Shown: positions 33,483-43,129, counted from the first letter of the stretch. The stretch is DNA of 64,000 nt from UBA7672 sp965229115 (GCA_965229115.1 CBDDIR010000003.1:930001-994000), one strand, 5' to 3'. The notes: generated by a model from the letters alone, not told the origin. A program made the numbers and translations.

Positions 33483-34682
33483 TTACTCAGCCGCTTTTCG
33501 CGTCTCGCGTGTGCCGGTTTGATCCAGCACTGATCCGCTGTGGATCGGTGAGCCGCCCAATGCTTCGGAAATCAACGCTGCGAGTTCACCGCGCGGGGCG
33601 ATGAACGTGTCTTCCGGCAAGGCGAGCAGACGATCACGCTTCTCGGCAATGCGCTGACGGTCAGCCATCAGTGAGCGGACGAGGTCGGGCAGGGTGCGCG
33701 CGAGATCCTCAGGCGCATCGAAGCCGACGCTGCGCGCATCGATCCACTTGGCCGTCTGCGTGCCGGCGGGGGCAATCGACGGAACGCCGTAATAGCCGCC
33801 CTCATAGAGCCGGTTGGGCAGAAGCCAGACCGAGTTGTAGCCCGCTTCCATGAAATCCCCGGCCCAGACGAGGTCGAGGCCGCCATAGATCCGCGCAAGG
33901 TCTTCAGGCGAGCGATACCGTCCGTGGAACGTCACATTGGGCAGGCCCGCGATCCGCTCGTTGAAGTCTGGCATCTCGAGGGGTGAGGCGACGCCGTGCA
34001 TCACGATCTGGACCTGAGGTCCCAGTTCCTTCGCAAGGTCGATCAACAGCCCCAGGCTGCGCGCGCACCGCAGGCCGCCGACCCAGCCCAGCCGCAGGGG
34101 CTGGTTGGAGGCGGGCACAGAAGCGCCACGCGCAGGCCGCGGACCGTAATCCGCCCCCGCCGCCAGCCGGTTCTCTATCAGGAACGGACGATACTGCCCG
34201 CGATGACGCAGGCTGAAATAGTTATCGAGGAAGCCGAGCGAGGACACGACCAGCCGCTTCGTGCGCTTGAGCAGCGCCCCCTCGATACGGCGAAGTACCA
34301 GTCCGATCAGGTCTTTTCTGGTCAACAATCTATGAACGTCGAGCGCTTCATAGATCACCGGCGTCTTCAGCTTGGTGTAGCGCTTGGCCAGGAAGGCTGT
34401 CGCCAGCATGTCGAGATTGCGGGCGTAAATGATATCGGCCGAAGCCAGCAGGTCGCGCTGGGCGGCTGCGCGCTTGGCGCCGTTAAAGATTGACTGGATG
34501 CGCTGGCGATAAGCGCCATCGAATGTCTTGCCCAGGTCAACGTTCTGCCAGTCGACCTTAACATCATCGCGGCGGCGCATCGTGAAACCGACGACGTCCA
34601 GCCCGTCATCCCGGAAACCCTGTACGCGCCGGCGGATAGCGGCGTCGGCGGCGTCATGTCCGAAGAATGCAATACGCGTCAT
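33483..34682 (-). CDS. Family 4-type (GT-B) glycosyltransferase
   Basis: 399 residues. The N-terminal Rossmann half starts MTRIAFFGHDAADAAIRRRV and includes ADIIYARNLDMLATAFLAKR and PVIYEALDVHRLL. The C-terminal half contains LRLGWVGGLRCARSLGLLID, LPNVTFHGRY and the donor-binding loop YEGGYYGVPSIAPAGTQTAK. Layout fits GT4-like retaining transferases. The sugar donor is unknown. It is divergent from the PPP phosphatase/Wza operon and upstream of the polymerase gene, so it probably adds a residue to the repeat unit. Confidence 0.85.
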   Translation of the reverse strand: MTRIAFFGHDAADAAIRRRVQGFRDDGLDVVGFTMRRRDDVKVDWQNVDLGKTFDGAYRQRIQSIFNGAKRAAAQRDLLASADIIYARNLDMLATAFLAKRYTKLKTPVIYEALDVHRLLTRKDLIGLVLRRIEGALLKRTKRLVVSSLGFLDNYFSLRHRGQYRPFLIENRLAAGADYGPRPARGASVPASNQPLRLGWVGGLRCARSLGLLIDLAKELGPQVQIVMHGVASPLEMPDFNERIAGLPNVTFHGRYRSPEDLARIYGGLDLVWAGDFMEAGYNSVWLLPNRLYEGGYYGVPSIAPAGTQTAKWIDARSVGFDAPEDLARTLPDLVRSLMADRQRIAEKRDRLLALPEDTFIAPRGELAALISEALGGSPIHSGSVLDQTGTRETRKAAE

Positions 34683-34902
34683 GCGCGAAATCAGTGCAAG
34701 GGGTGGGCCTTCGCCCTTGTAACTGCATTAACCATGCACGTCTGGGTTGAGATCGCTTTGTAAGTACAAATCTGGCCCAGAATAAGCAGTAGAACCTCCA
34801 GGTCTTACGTCAGGCGGTCCGCAATCTTCGGTGTCGGGGCATCCTGGCACAATCGGTTGGAGAAAATTGGCCGAAATGGCTCGCCTGTTGCGTAAGGAAT
34901 CT

Positions 34903-35871
34903 ATGCTAACCGCCGAGTATGCGGGGGCGTTTAAGGAGTTTGGTTTGAGTAATCCGCTTCAGCGGATCGTCGCGACAGCGACCGGAATTGCCCGAGTGGC
35001 CGGCGAATGGCTGGCTGCCCTCGGCGGTAGCATTGCGCGTGCGTTCGGCGGCAAGCCAAACGATGCGGTAACCAAGCAAATCATTATCCCAGGCCCGCCT
35101 GCGCTCGTTCCTCCCGGCCGCCGCGTCTATGCCGTCGGCGACATTCACGGCCGCGCAGACCTGCTCGCACGCCTGATCGACAGCATCATCGAAGATGCGG
35201 CTCGCGGCGGTTTCGAAGGCAAGGCCGTACTCATCTTCCTCGGCGATTACGTCGATCGCGGGTTCCAGTCGAAAGACGTCATCGACATCCTGTTGAGCGA
35301 AAAACTGTCTCCATTCGAGACATACTACCTGAAGGGTAACCACGAGGCTGCCATGCTGCAGTTCCTCAATGATCCGTCGATCGGTCCGCGCTGGGCCGAA
35401 TTCGGCGGCGTGGAAACGCTGGTGTCCTACGGCATCCGCCCGCCGCGCATGCGCACGTCCACGGATGAATGGGCGCTGGCGTCGCAACAGCTTAACGACT
35501 TGCTGCCGCCCGATCACCTGAGCTTCCTCAGTAACCTTGATATCAGCGTGCGCGTCGGCGACTACGTGTTCGTCCACGCAGGCGTGCGCCCCGGCGTGCC
35601 GCTCGACCAGCAGACCGAGCAGGACATGCTCTGGATCCGCGAAGACTTCCTCACCGATGCTCGCAAGTTCGACGCAGTAATTGTTCACGGCCACACGCCG
35701 GCAAACAAACCCCATAAAGATTCCCGCCGTATAGGCATCGATACGGGCGCCTATCTCAGCGGTCGGCTGACCGCGGCCCGATTTGAGCATGACGCGGTGG
35801 AGTTCATTTCGACTGGACCGCGCATCGAGGCGGTCACGGTGGGCCAGGGTTCCGCAGGAGAGACACGATGA
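34903..35871 (+). CDS. PPP-family metallophosphatase coupled to the Wza gene
   Basis: 322 residues from ATG 34903 (AAGGA just upstream); GTG 34831 and ATG 34876 are in-frame alternatives. All PPP motifs are present: VGDIHGRADLL (about residue 79), FLGDYVDRGFQS, LKGNHEAAML, then VFVHAGVRPG and VHGHTPANKP. This type acts on phosphoserine/threonine and often phosphotyrosine. The stop overlaps the next start as ATGA, tying it to the Wza lipoprotein and the downstream tyrosine kinase. A role as the phosphatase opposing that kinase is inferred from position. Confidence 0.88.
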   Translation: MLTAEYAGAFKEFGLSNPLQRIVATATGIARVAGEWLAALGGSIARAFGGKPNDAVTKQIIIPGPPALVPPGRRVYAVGDIHGRADLLARLIDSIIEDAARGGFEGKAVLIFLGDYVDRGFQSKDVIDILLSEKLSPFETYYLKGNHEAAMLQFLNDPSIGPRWAEFGGVETLVSYGIRPPRMRTSTDEWALASQQLNDLLPPDHLSFLSNLDISVRVGDYVFVHAGVRPGVPLDQQTEQDMLWIREDFLTDARKFDAVIVHGHTPANKPHKDSRRIGIDTGAYLSGRLTAARFEHDAVEFISTGPRIEAVTVGQGSAGETR

Positions 35872-36452
35872 ATCCGCTTAAGAAGATCGTTCAGGCGATC
35901 GCCGGCCTTGGCGCTCTGGCGCTGGCGGCATGCGCAACAAGCGCTCCTTCACAGGGCAATCCGCAGGACATTGCTCCGGCGGGAACCAGCATTGCTGGCT
36001 ACAAGCTCGGATCGGGTGACGAGATCAAGGTCACCGTCTTCGGCGAGCCGGATCTCTCGGGTCCGTTCGTTGTCGACGGGCAGGGCACGATCTCGATGTC
36101 GCTGATCGGCCAGGTCGAAGTCGCCAATCTCAGCCTGAACGAAGCCAGCCGCTTCCTCGAAACGAAATACAAGGACGGTTGGCTGAAAGACCCGAAGGTC
36201 ACGGCCGAGCTGGTCAAAGGTCGCCCGTACTACATCCTCGGCGAAGTGAACCGCCCCGGCGAGTTCCCTTATGTTTCGGGCCTCACCGTTATGAACGCCA
36301 TCGCCAGCGCGGGTGACTTCACCTACCGCGCCGATCGCGTGCGCATCCTTATCAAGAGCGCCGACAGCCCGAACGAACGCGAAGTTGAGCTCACGCCGAC
36401 CACGACCGTGCGCCCCGGCGACACGATCCGAATCCGCGAGCGCTTCTTCTAG
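35868..36452 (+). CDS. Wza-type polysaccharide export lipoprotein
   Basis: 194 residues. The lipoprotein signal ends at the lipobox LAAC (Cys22). The Poly_export domain follows (YKLGSGDEIKVTVFGEPDLS, GTISMSLIGQVEVANLSL), then one SLBB-type domain (PYYILGEVNRPGEFPYVSGL, TVMNAIASAGDFTYRADRVR). It lacks the long C-terminal amphipathic helix of E. coli Wza, so the outer-membrane pore may come from the beta-barrel protein encoded 0.7 kb downstream. Coupled to the phosphatase gene by ATGA. Confidence 0.92.
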   Translation: MNPLKKIVQAIAGLGALALAACATSAPSQGNPQDIAPAGTSIAGYKLGSGDEIKVTVFGEPDLSGPFVVDGQGTISMSLIGQVEVANLSLNEASRFLETKYKDGWLKDPKVTAELVKGRPYYILGEVNRPGEFPYVSGLTVMNAIASAGDFTYRADRVRILIKSADSPNEREVELTPTTTVRPGDTIRIRERFF

Positions 36453-36509
36453 AACACCCGCGTCGCGCGAACGCGCAGTCGAATTGCACATGCTGGCGGA
36501 TGAGCTGCC

Positions 36510-36992
36510 TTGAACCGTGTCACGACCTTTGATGGTAAACGTCCGAGGTCCAGCTGGCATTTTGTGCGGCTGGCCACGCTGACGTTAGCCGTGACCGTTG
36601 GGGCTCCGGCTGTGTCCGCCCAGGAGGAAGACGTTACCGGTGTCTTGACCACGGGCGTCCGCTGCTTCGGCTCCAATGCTAAGGAAGATCTGGGGTACAA
36701 CATCAAGAAACTGGACGTCACCGACGAGGTGCTCGGCGCGGCTCTTAACCGTGTCGCTGCCGATACAGCGCAGTGCGCGCCCATGCGCGAGGCCGCCGCT
36801 GAACTCGCCGCTGATTACGTTGTGACGCCCCCGCCGACTGATGAGGAAATCGCTGCGGAAGGCGCACGCCAGGCGCTCGCCCAGACCCTTGCCGAAGCGG
36901 ATGCCCGCGTCGGTACCATGAAGTTCGAAGTGGGGCCTCCGCCCCGGAATATGACGCGTAACCGACCGTCCACTCCCGGATCCGGTCAATAA
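36510..36992 (+). CDS. Secreted protein of unknown function in the export operon
   Basis: 160 residues from a TTG at 36510; the start is uncertain. The N-terminus is basic then hydrophobic (FVRLATLTLAVTVGAPAVSA-QE), a signal peptide with a long n-region. The mature part has two cysteines (GVRCFGSNA and TAQCAPMRE) about 39 residues apart and an Ala/Glu-rich helix, then a Pro-rich tail. I do not recognise it. It sits between the Wza and beta-barrel genes on the same strand, so it is probably part of the export apparatus. Confidence 0.6.
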   Translation: MNRVTTFDGKRPRSSWHFVRLATLTLAVTVGAPAVSAQEEDVTGVLTTGVRCFGSNAKEDLGYNIKKLDVTDEVLGAALNRVAADTAQCAPMREAAAELAADYVVTPPPTDEEIAAEGARQALAQTLAEADARVGTMKFEVGPPPRNMTRNRPSTPGSGQ

Positions 36993-37110
36993 AAACTTCT
37001 CATGTCGCGGTCTGATACAGACCAAATCTCAACCGAGACGCGAGATACTAGTCTTTACCGGCCCCGATCTTGCTACCGGGACTGACAGAACAGCTCCGAA
37101 AGGTTTCCCA

Positions 37111-38352
37111 ATGAAGTTCGGCCTCAAACATCTTATGCTGACGACCGCGCTCGTTGGCGTCATCGCCCCGGTTGCCTCCGCCCAGGACAACCCCTTCCTC
37201 CGCGGCCGCCACACGGCCGTCACGGAGCGCGCCCAACCCGAATTCAACCCGGAGCCGATCCGCACGGGTTCATTTACGGTCGACTCGAGTCTCTTGGCCG
37301 CTGTTGAGCTCAACGACAACGTTTACGCTCAGCCGAGCGGTGAAGTCGATGACACGATCATTCGTATCCGTCCGGAAGTTATCGCCCGCTCCAACTGGTC
37401 CGTTCACGCTCTGACGCTCGGCGCTCGCGTCGATCATCGCGAATACACGGGCGAGAGCAGCGAAACGACCACCGACTATGATCTGTTCGCCAACGGTCGT
37501 GTCGACGTCACCCGCAACTTCAACTTCACAGCCAACGCGTCAGGCGGTCAGTCGACCGAGCCGCGCTATGAGCCGGGCAGCCAGAACGCTCCGGAGCCGG
37601 CGAAGAACAAGTATCTCGCGGCTGATGTCGGCGCCGGCTTCCGCTCGGATCGCCTGTTCGTCCAGGGCACGGTCGGTACCCGCCAGAACGATTACCAGAG
37701 CTTCTACCCGCAACGTGATGTGACCGAGACGTACGTCAATGGTCGCGCGTCGTACGCCGTCTCTCCGGACGTTGCCGTGTTCGGCGAAGTTCGCAACACG
37801 GACTACAATTACGACAGCAACATCGGCAACCGTGACGGTAGCCAGACGGCCATCCGCGCCGGCGTGAACTTCGAGCTTACCGCTCCGTTCCGCGGCGAGG
37901 TTGCAGTTGGTCAAGTCACTGACAAGCGTGACGCTGCCGGCATGAAAGATGTCGATGCTCTGAACCTCGACGCGACGCTGCTCTGGTTCCCGACGCAGCT
38001 CACCACGGTCACATTCCGCGGCTTCGCTGGCATCACGGATCCGGGTCTCATCGAAGCTCTGTCCGCCGACACGCAACGCTACTCGATCCGTGCGGATCAT
38101 GAGCTGCTGCGTAACGTCCTGATCTTCGGCCAGTTCGGCATCTCAAGCTACGACTTCAACGCTGCTCCGGGCTACCCGACGTTCAACCGCAAGGATGACT
38201 TCGTGGATGCCACGATCGGCGCCGCCTACAAGCTCAACAAGCATGCACACCTGGAAGCAGGCTGGACGATGAACTCGCGTGACTCCTCGGGCGTCGGCGC
38301 CGTCGACACCGATCAGAACGTGCTCAGCATCGGCCTGCGCGTCTTCCCGTAA
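37111..38352 (+). CDS. Outer-membrane beta-barrel protein of the polysaccharide locus
   Basis: 413 residues. The signal peptide ends at ASA-QD. The rest is strand-rich with alternating hydrophobic residues, ending in the outer-membrane signature LSIGLRVFP with aromatic Phe next to last. The segment SSLLAAVELNDNVYAQPSGE and YDLFANGRVDVTRNFNFTAN fits the beta-barrel porin 2 (BBP2_2) family linked to exopolysaccharide operons. It may form the outer-membrane conduit together with the short Wza-type lipoprotein. Confidence 0.8.
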   Translation: MKFGLKHLMLTTALVGVIAPVASAQDNPFLRGRHTAVTERAQPEFNPEPIRTGSFTVDSSLLAAVELNDNVYAQPSGEVDDTIIRIRPEVIARSNWSVHALTLGARVDHREYTGESSETTTDYDLFANGRVDVTRNFNFTANASGGQSTEPRYEPGSQNAPEPAKNKYLAADVGAGFRSDRLFVQGTVGTRQNDYQSFYPQRDVTETYVNGRASYAVSPDVAVFGEVRNTDYNYDSNIGNRDGSQTAIRAGVNFELTAPFRGEVAVGQVTDKRDAAGMKDVDALNLDATLLWFPTQLTTVTFRGFAGITDPGLIEALSADTQRYSIRADHELLRNVLIFGQFGISSYDFNAAPGYPTFNRKDDFVDATIGAAYKLNKHAHLEAGWTMNSRDSSGVGAVDTDQNVLSIGLRVFP

Positions 38353-38398
38353 ATCCGACTAGACCGCCGCGTAGATTTATCAAACTGGAGTTAGGTCG

Positions 38399-40693
38399 TT
38401 GAACAAGGTCTATCCCGTCGACATTACCTCCGGCTATCCGCGCGGCGCGTCCCCTCTGCCGTCGGCAGCGCCCATTGAGTCTGAGAATGTGATCAGCCTT
38501 CAGCGGCTGATCCGGGCGGTTCGCCGCCGCCTCACCCTCATGGCCGCTGTCTTCGTCCTGGTTTTCGCGGCGGTGGCCATCCACTCGTCGCAGCTCACGC
38601 CCTCATACACAGCGACTGCGCGCGTCATTGCAAATTCGCGCAGCCAGAACGTGGTTGATATCGGCGCCGTGCTGTCTGGCATTACGGCCAGCGCTGCGGT
38701 GCTCGATACGGAAGCCGAAGTTCTGAAAAGCCGCTCGCTTATCGAGAAGCTCGTGCTGCGTCTGGAACTCGTGAAGGATCCTGAGTTCAACACAGATCTC
38801 GCAAAGCCGAGCGGATTGAAACAAGGCGTCGATGCCGTCGCTTCGTTCGTTCGCGGCCTGGTTCCGTTCGGCGCTGAGCCTGCAAAACCGGCGGCTCCTC
38901 TGCCGGGCTCGCCAGAGGCTAAGGAAGCCGAACGCATAACGCTCGACAAGGTGATCGACAACGTTCAATCGAACATCAAGGTCAACCGCTTTGGTACGAC
39001 CTATATGATCGAAGTCAGTGCGACGAGCCGTAGCCCCAAGATGTCGGCGGCCATCGCCAACACGCTTTCGGAAGTTTATCTCGACAATCAGCTCGATACG
39101 AAGTTCCAGGCAACCAAGCGCGCCCAGGAATGGCTGAACGAGCGTCTGGGCACGCTGCGCGAAGATCTGCGCACGGCGGAAAGCAAAGTCGAAGCCCACC
39201 GCGCTGCAACGGGCCTGCTCCGGTCGGGCGACGTGACGCTGACCGAGCAAACGATCCGTGACATCAACACCGAGCTCACCGTGGCGCAATCCGACTACGC
39301 CACGAAGAGCGCACGCCTGCGCAACCTGAATGAACAGATGCGCGCCAGCCGCGGCATCGACAACATCGCGGAAGCACAAACCTCGCAGGCCATCACCGCT
39401 CTACGTGCCGCCCAAACCGCCCTCTCGGCGCGCAAGGCAGACGTCGTCCGCCGCTACGATACGCGTCACCCTGAGTATCAGAAGGTCATGGCGGAAGAGG
39501 CGGACAACACCCGCCAGATCAACGCTGAACTCCAGCGCATTGCTTCGTCGCTGGAACAGGAAGTTCTGATCTCGCGCGAGCGCGTCAACAGCCTGCAAAG
39601 CAGCATGAGCCGGGCTAAAGGCGAGCTCGCCTCGAACAACCGTGCCGGCGTCGAGCAATCGGCTCTGGAACGCGACGCTATGGCAACCCGCACGCTGTAC
39701 GACGAGTTCAATAACCGCTTCAAACAGACCGGCGAACTGCAGGGCATCACAGAGGCTGACGCCCTGATCGACAGCTATGCGCCGGTTCCCAGCTCGCCGA
39801 GCTTCCCGAACACGCCGCTGAACTTGGCGCTCGGCTTCATGCTGGGCCTCGCCATAGCCGGCCTGGTCGGCTTCATCATGGAGCTGCTCGACAACTACGT
39901 GTCGAGTGCAGAGGAAGTCGAGCAGGTCGCAGGCGTTCCGTTCATCGGCCAGATTCCGATGCTGCCCACCGCCGGCAATCTCACCAAGGCTTCCGTGAAG
40001 CCGGGCGACTACCTGATCGACAAGCCGCACTCGGGCTTTGCCGAAGCCTATCGTCACCTGCGCGCCTCGATCATGTTCGCCGACCTCGACAAGGCGGCGA
40101 AGACCGTGGCCGTCGTCTCCTCGCTCCCGAGCGAAGGCAAGACGAGCATGACCTACTGCCTCGGCCGCATGGCCGCCATGTCGGGCAACAAGACGATCGT
40201 CATCGACGGCGACATCCGCATGCGTCAGCTGACCGAAATCTCGGGCGTGAAGGCTGAAGCCGGCCTGCTTGAGTATCTCTTTGGCGAAGCCCGCCTTGCG
40301 GACGCCGTGCAGATCGACGAGCAGACGGGCCTCCACGTCTTGCCGCTAACCGACCGCAAGCACACGCCGCGTGATGTGTTCGGCAGCCGCGCTTTCGACG
40401 CTCTGCTCAACCTGTTGCAGCAGAACTATGACCTGATCATCATCGACACCGGCCCGATCCTGCTGATGGCTGAAACCCGCGTCGTAACCTCGAAGGTCGA
40501 CCAGGTTGTCGTCGCCACGCGCTGGCGCAAAACCCAACGCGGTACGCTGCGCGAGACGATGAAGATCCTGCGCGACTTCCACGCCAACGTGACCGGCGTC
40601 GTGCTGACCTTCGTCGACCTGCGCAAGCGCGCTCACCACGCCTACACGAGCGCGAACTACAAGGCGTACGCGAAATACTACCACGACAAGTAA
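38399..40693 (+). CDS. Wzc/ExoP-type polysaccharide co-polymerase and tyrosine kinase
   Basis: 764 residues from TTG 38399 (GGAG 10 nt upstream). The N-terminal Wzz domain lies between transmembrane helices near 45-65 and 475-495, with long coiled-coil stretches in the periplasm. The cytoplasmic BY-kinase has Walker A SLPSEGKTSM (about 577), Walker A' TIVIDGDIRM and Walker B YDLIIIDTGP. A C-terminal tyrosine cluster (HHAYTSANYKAYAKYYHDK) is the autophosphorylation tail. It controls chain length and export through cycles of phosphorylation. Last gene of the phosphatase-Wza-barrel run. Confidence 0.93.
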   Translation: MNKVYPVDITSGYPRGASPLPSAAPIESENVISLQRLIRAVRRRLTLMAAVFVLVFAAVAIHSSQLTPSYTATARVIANSRSQNVVDIGAVLSGITASAAVLDTEAEVLKSRSLIEKLVLRLELVKDPEFNTDLAKPSGLKQGVDAVASFVRGLVPFGAEPAKPAAPLPGSPEAKEAERITLDKVIDNVQSNIKVNRFGTTYMIEVSATSRSPKMSAAIANTLSEVYLDNQLDTKFQATKRAQEWLNERLGTLREDLRTAESKVEAHRAATGLLRSGDVTLTEQTIRDINTELTVAQSDYATKSARLRNLNEQMRASRGIDNIAEAQTSQAITALRAAQTALSARKADVVRRYDTRHPEYQKVMAEEADNTRQINAELQRIASSLEQEVLISRERVNSLQSSMSRAKGELASNNRAGVEQSALERDAMATRTLYDEFNNRFKQTGELQGITEADALIDSYAPVPSSPSFPNTPLNLALGFMLGLAIAGLVGFIMELLDNYVSSAEEVEQVAGVPFIGQIPMLPTAGNLTKASVKPGDYLIDKPHSGFAEAYRHLRASIMFADLDKAAKTVAVVSSLPSEGKTSMTYCLGRMAAMSGNKTIVIDGDIRMRQLTEISGVKAEAGLLEYLFGEARLADAVQIDEQTGLHVLPLTDRKHTPRDVFGSRAFDALLNLLQQNYDLIIIDTGPILLMAETRVVTSKVDQVVVATRWRKTQRGTLRETMKILRDFHANVTGVVLTFVDLRKRAHHAYTSANYKAYAKYYHDK

Positions 40694-40718
40694 GATCGAA
40701 AGTGCCGGGGGGCATGGG

Positions 40719-40746
40719 GCGCTCCGCATCGCAAGGTGCGGGGCGC
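40719..40746. terminator. Hairpin between convergent genes, probable bidirectional terminator
   Basis: GCGCTCCGCA / TGCGGGGCGC form a 10-bp stem (one G-T pair) around an 8-nt loop, placed between the stops of the kinase gene and the convergent lyase gene. Confidence 0.6.
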
Positions 40747-40754
40747 TCTTCGTT

Positions 40755-41939
40755 TCAGCCCAGCTGTTTCAGCGCCTTATCCAGATCCGCGAGCAGATCC
40801 GCCGGATCCTCCAGCCCCACGGACAGCCGGATCAACGGCCCGCCAAATGCCGGTTTCGTCGCGGTCCGCTTCAGCTGCGGATCGCAATGAATAACCAGGC
40901 TCTCGAAGCCGCCATACGAGAAACCAAGCCCAAACAGCGTTAGCGCATCCAGGAATGCATGCACCTGTTTGGTGGCCGATGGCTTCAGCACGATCCCGAA
41001 CAGGCCTGACGAACCGGAGAAGTCGCGCTTCCACAGCGCATGACCCGGATCATCCTCGAGGGCAGGGTGCAACACGCGCTGCACCGACGGATGTGTCTTC
41101 AGCCACCGCGCAACCTCCAGCGCCGATGCCTGATGCCGCTCCATCCGCATCGCCAGCGACCGCGCGCCGCGCAGCACGGTGTAAGCGTCATCCGCCGCCA
41201 CATTCAGCCCGAGATCCGCGATCGTCTCCTTGATGCGCGCCATCAGCGGCTCGCTGTTCGCGAAGATCGAACCGTTCAGCGCATCGGCGCCGCCGCTGAC
41301 ATATTTGGTGTTGGCCTGCACCGAGAGGTCGAAGCCAAGATCGAGCGGGCGATAGAACACGCCGCCGCTCCAGGTGTTATCCATAACCGTCACGACATTG
41401 CGCGCCTTGGCCGCCGCTGCGATCGCTGGCGCATCGGCAATCTCGAACGTCATCGAGCCGGGGCTCTCCATGAAGATCAGCTTGGTCGATGGCCGGATCA
41501 GGCTGGCGATATCGCCACCCATGGTCGGATCGAAATACTCGGTCTCGCATCCCCACCGGCTCATCGTGCGATCGCACCAGCGCCGTGTCGGACCATAGAC
41601 ATTGTCGCCGACCAGCACGTGCGCGCCGGCCTCGGCAAACGCGATGAACGGAACCGTGCAGGCGAGAAGTCCCGAAGGCACAAGCGCGCAATGTTTCGCG
41701 TCTTCGATTTCGAGCAGAGCCTGCCTCAACGCTTCATGCGTGGCTGTCCCATGGCGCCCATAAGTCCAGCCGCCGGGCTCAAACAGTTTCGAAGCGCTCT
41801 CAACGATCACGGTCGATGCGCGCTGCACCACCGGGTTGACGCCGCCCTGGGTCAGCTTGCGATCGCGCGCTGCATGCGACAGGCGCGTACCGAGCGCTTG
41901 CCTGCCTTTGCCCGATCCGCTGTCCGAGCCAGCGCTCAT
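40755..41939 (-). CDS. metC: Cystathionine beta-lyase-type PLP enzyme
   Basis: 394 residues from ATG 41939; the frame is open 28 codons further into the upstream gene, but this ATG lies 4 nt after that gene's stop. Cys/Met-metabolism PLP family: TYGRHGTATHEALRQALLEI, the D187 cofactor aspartate in VMDNTWSGGVFY, and Lys212 in SVQANTKYVSGGADA. The length and sequence fit MetC, which cleaves cystathionine to homocysteine, pyruvate and ammonia. Related gamma-lyases share the fold, so the symbol is probable rather than proven. Operon with the sulfurtransferase. Confidence 0.85.
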   Translation of the reverse strand: MSAGSDSGSGKGRQALGTRLSHAARDRKLTQGGVNPVVQRASTVIVESASKLFEPGGWTYGRHGTATHEALRQALLEIEDAKHCALVPSGLLACTVPFIAFAEAGAHVLVGDNVYGPTRRWCDRTMSRWGCETEYFDPTMGGDIASLIRPSTKLIFMESPGSMTFEIADAPAIAAAAKARNVVTVMDNTWSGGVFYRPLDLGFDLSVQANTKYVSGGADALNGSIFANSEPLMARIKETIADLGLNVAADDAYTVLRGARSLAMRMERHQASALEVARWLKTHPSVQRVLHPALEDDPGHALWKRDFSGSSGLFGIVLKPSATKQVHAFLDALTLFGLGFSYGGFESLVIHCDPQLKRTATKPAFGGPLIRLSVGLEDPADLLADLDKALKQLG

Positions 41940-41943
41940 CCTA

Positions 41944-42807
41944 TCAACCCGCTTCGACCGGCGTATCGCTCGTGGGCAGGCCCCACTCGCTCCACGAGCC
42001 ATCGTAAACGGCCGCGTCGTCATTGCCGATCAGCGACTGAGCCAGCGCAAGGATCGCTGCGGTCACGCCCGAACCGCACGTATTGATGATCGGCTTGCTG
42101 AGGTCGACGCCTGCCTGGTCGAAGACGGCCTTGAGGTCGGCAACCGGCTTCAGCTTTCCGTCCGCGCCGATCAGCTGGGTATAGTGAACGCTGATCGAGC
42201 CAGGGATGTGGCCGCGACGCAGGCCCGGACGCGGTTCTTCCACTTCGCCCTTGAAGCGGGCGGCAGCACGCGCATCGACCACCTGGGCGGTTTTGCCCGA
42301 AACGTTGGCTTTCATCTGCTCGATATCGCGCACCAGATCGCGGCGCGGCCGCACCGTGAAGTGCCGGTCGGCCAGGAAGTGCGGCGGCAAGTCTTCAACC
42401 GCGCCGCCGATTGCGCGCCACGCATCAAAGCCACCATCCAGCACCGCCACATCGGCGTGGCCCATCGTGCGGAACATCCACCACACGCGCGCCGACCCGA
42501 CGAACCCGTTCTGGTCGTAGCAGATCACCCGGTGACCATCGCCCAGGCCCAGCTTGCGGACCCGCGAGGAGAACTTCTCCGGCGCCGGCAGCATGTGGGG
42601 CAGGGCGCTGTCGCTGTCGGCGACATCGTCGATGTCGAAGAAGCGCGCACCCGGAATGTGGTGGGCGTCGTAAACCTCGCGCCCGGTCTTGGGCGAGCCC
42701 GGCATGAAATACGTGCAGTCGAGAACGCGCACATCCGGCGCTGTCAGGTGGGATTTCAGCCATTCGGCGGAAACGACCGGTTTGTCCGGTGTGAAATGGG
42801 CGACCAT
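41944..42807 (-). CDS. sseA: 3-mercaptopyruvate/thiosulfate sulfurtransferase
   Basis: 287 residues, two rhodanese domains. The inactive N-terminal domain contains VLDCTYFMPG and HIPGARFFDIDDVAD; the active C-terminal domain ends with INTCGSGVTAAI, where Cys244 lies in the CGSGVTA loop typical of mercaptopyruvate sulfurtransferases. It transfers sulfane sulfur to thiols or cyanide. It is the first gene of a two-gene sulfur operon with the lyase; cysteine synthase lies 1.7 kb away, so sulfur metabolism is grouped here. Confidence 0.92.
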   Translation of the reverse strand: MVAHFTPDKPVVSAEWLKSHLTAPDVRVLDCTYFMPGSPKTGREVYDAHHIPGARFFDIDDVADSDSALPHMLPAPEKFSSRVRKLGLGDGHRVICYDQNGFVGSARVWWMFRTMGHADVAVLDGGFDAWRAIGGAVEDLPPHFLADRHFTVRPRRDLVRDIEQMKANVSGKTAQVVDARAAARFKGEVEEPRPGLRRGHIPGSISVHYTQLIGADGKLKPVADLKAVFDQAGVDLSKPIINTCGSGVTAAILALAQSLIGNDDAAVYDGSWSEWGLPTSDTPVEAG

Positions 42808-43129
42808 CGTGGCGCCAGCTCCGTTGACTGAGAAACCTGAACGACTGGCTCACCTAGCCAGACCCGCTCATGCGGGCAAGGCGAAGGTATCGATAGTTTA
42901 GTTAGCGCGCCTCTTTTGGCCGACGCGATGGTTAGCGCCGCTCCGTCTCTGGGCGGAAGATTAGTTCTTGCCATTAATGAATATCGTTTGTGCGGCGCAA
43001 CAATTTCGGCCCGCATGTCTCACAATGCGACAGGCTCGCGGCCAAAATCCCAATAACTGTAAGTTGTATCCAAACTTCGCCTGTTGGGTGAACAGCGTTG
43101 TTTGCTTAACAAAATCAGCGTTCTGTCAG

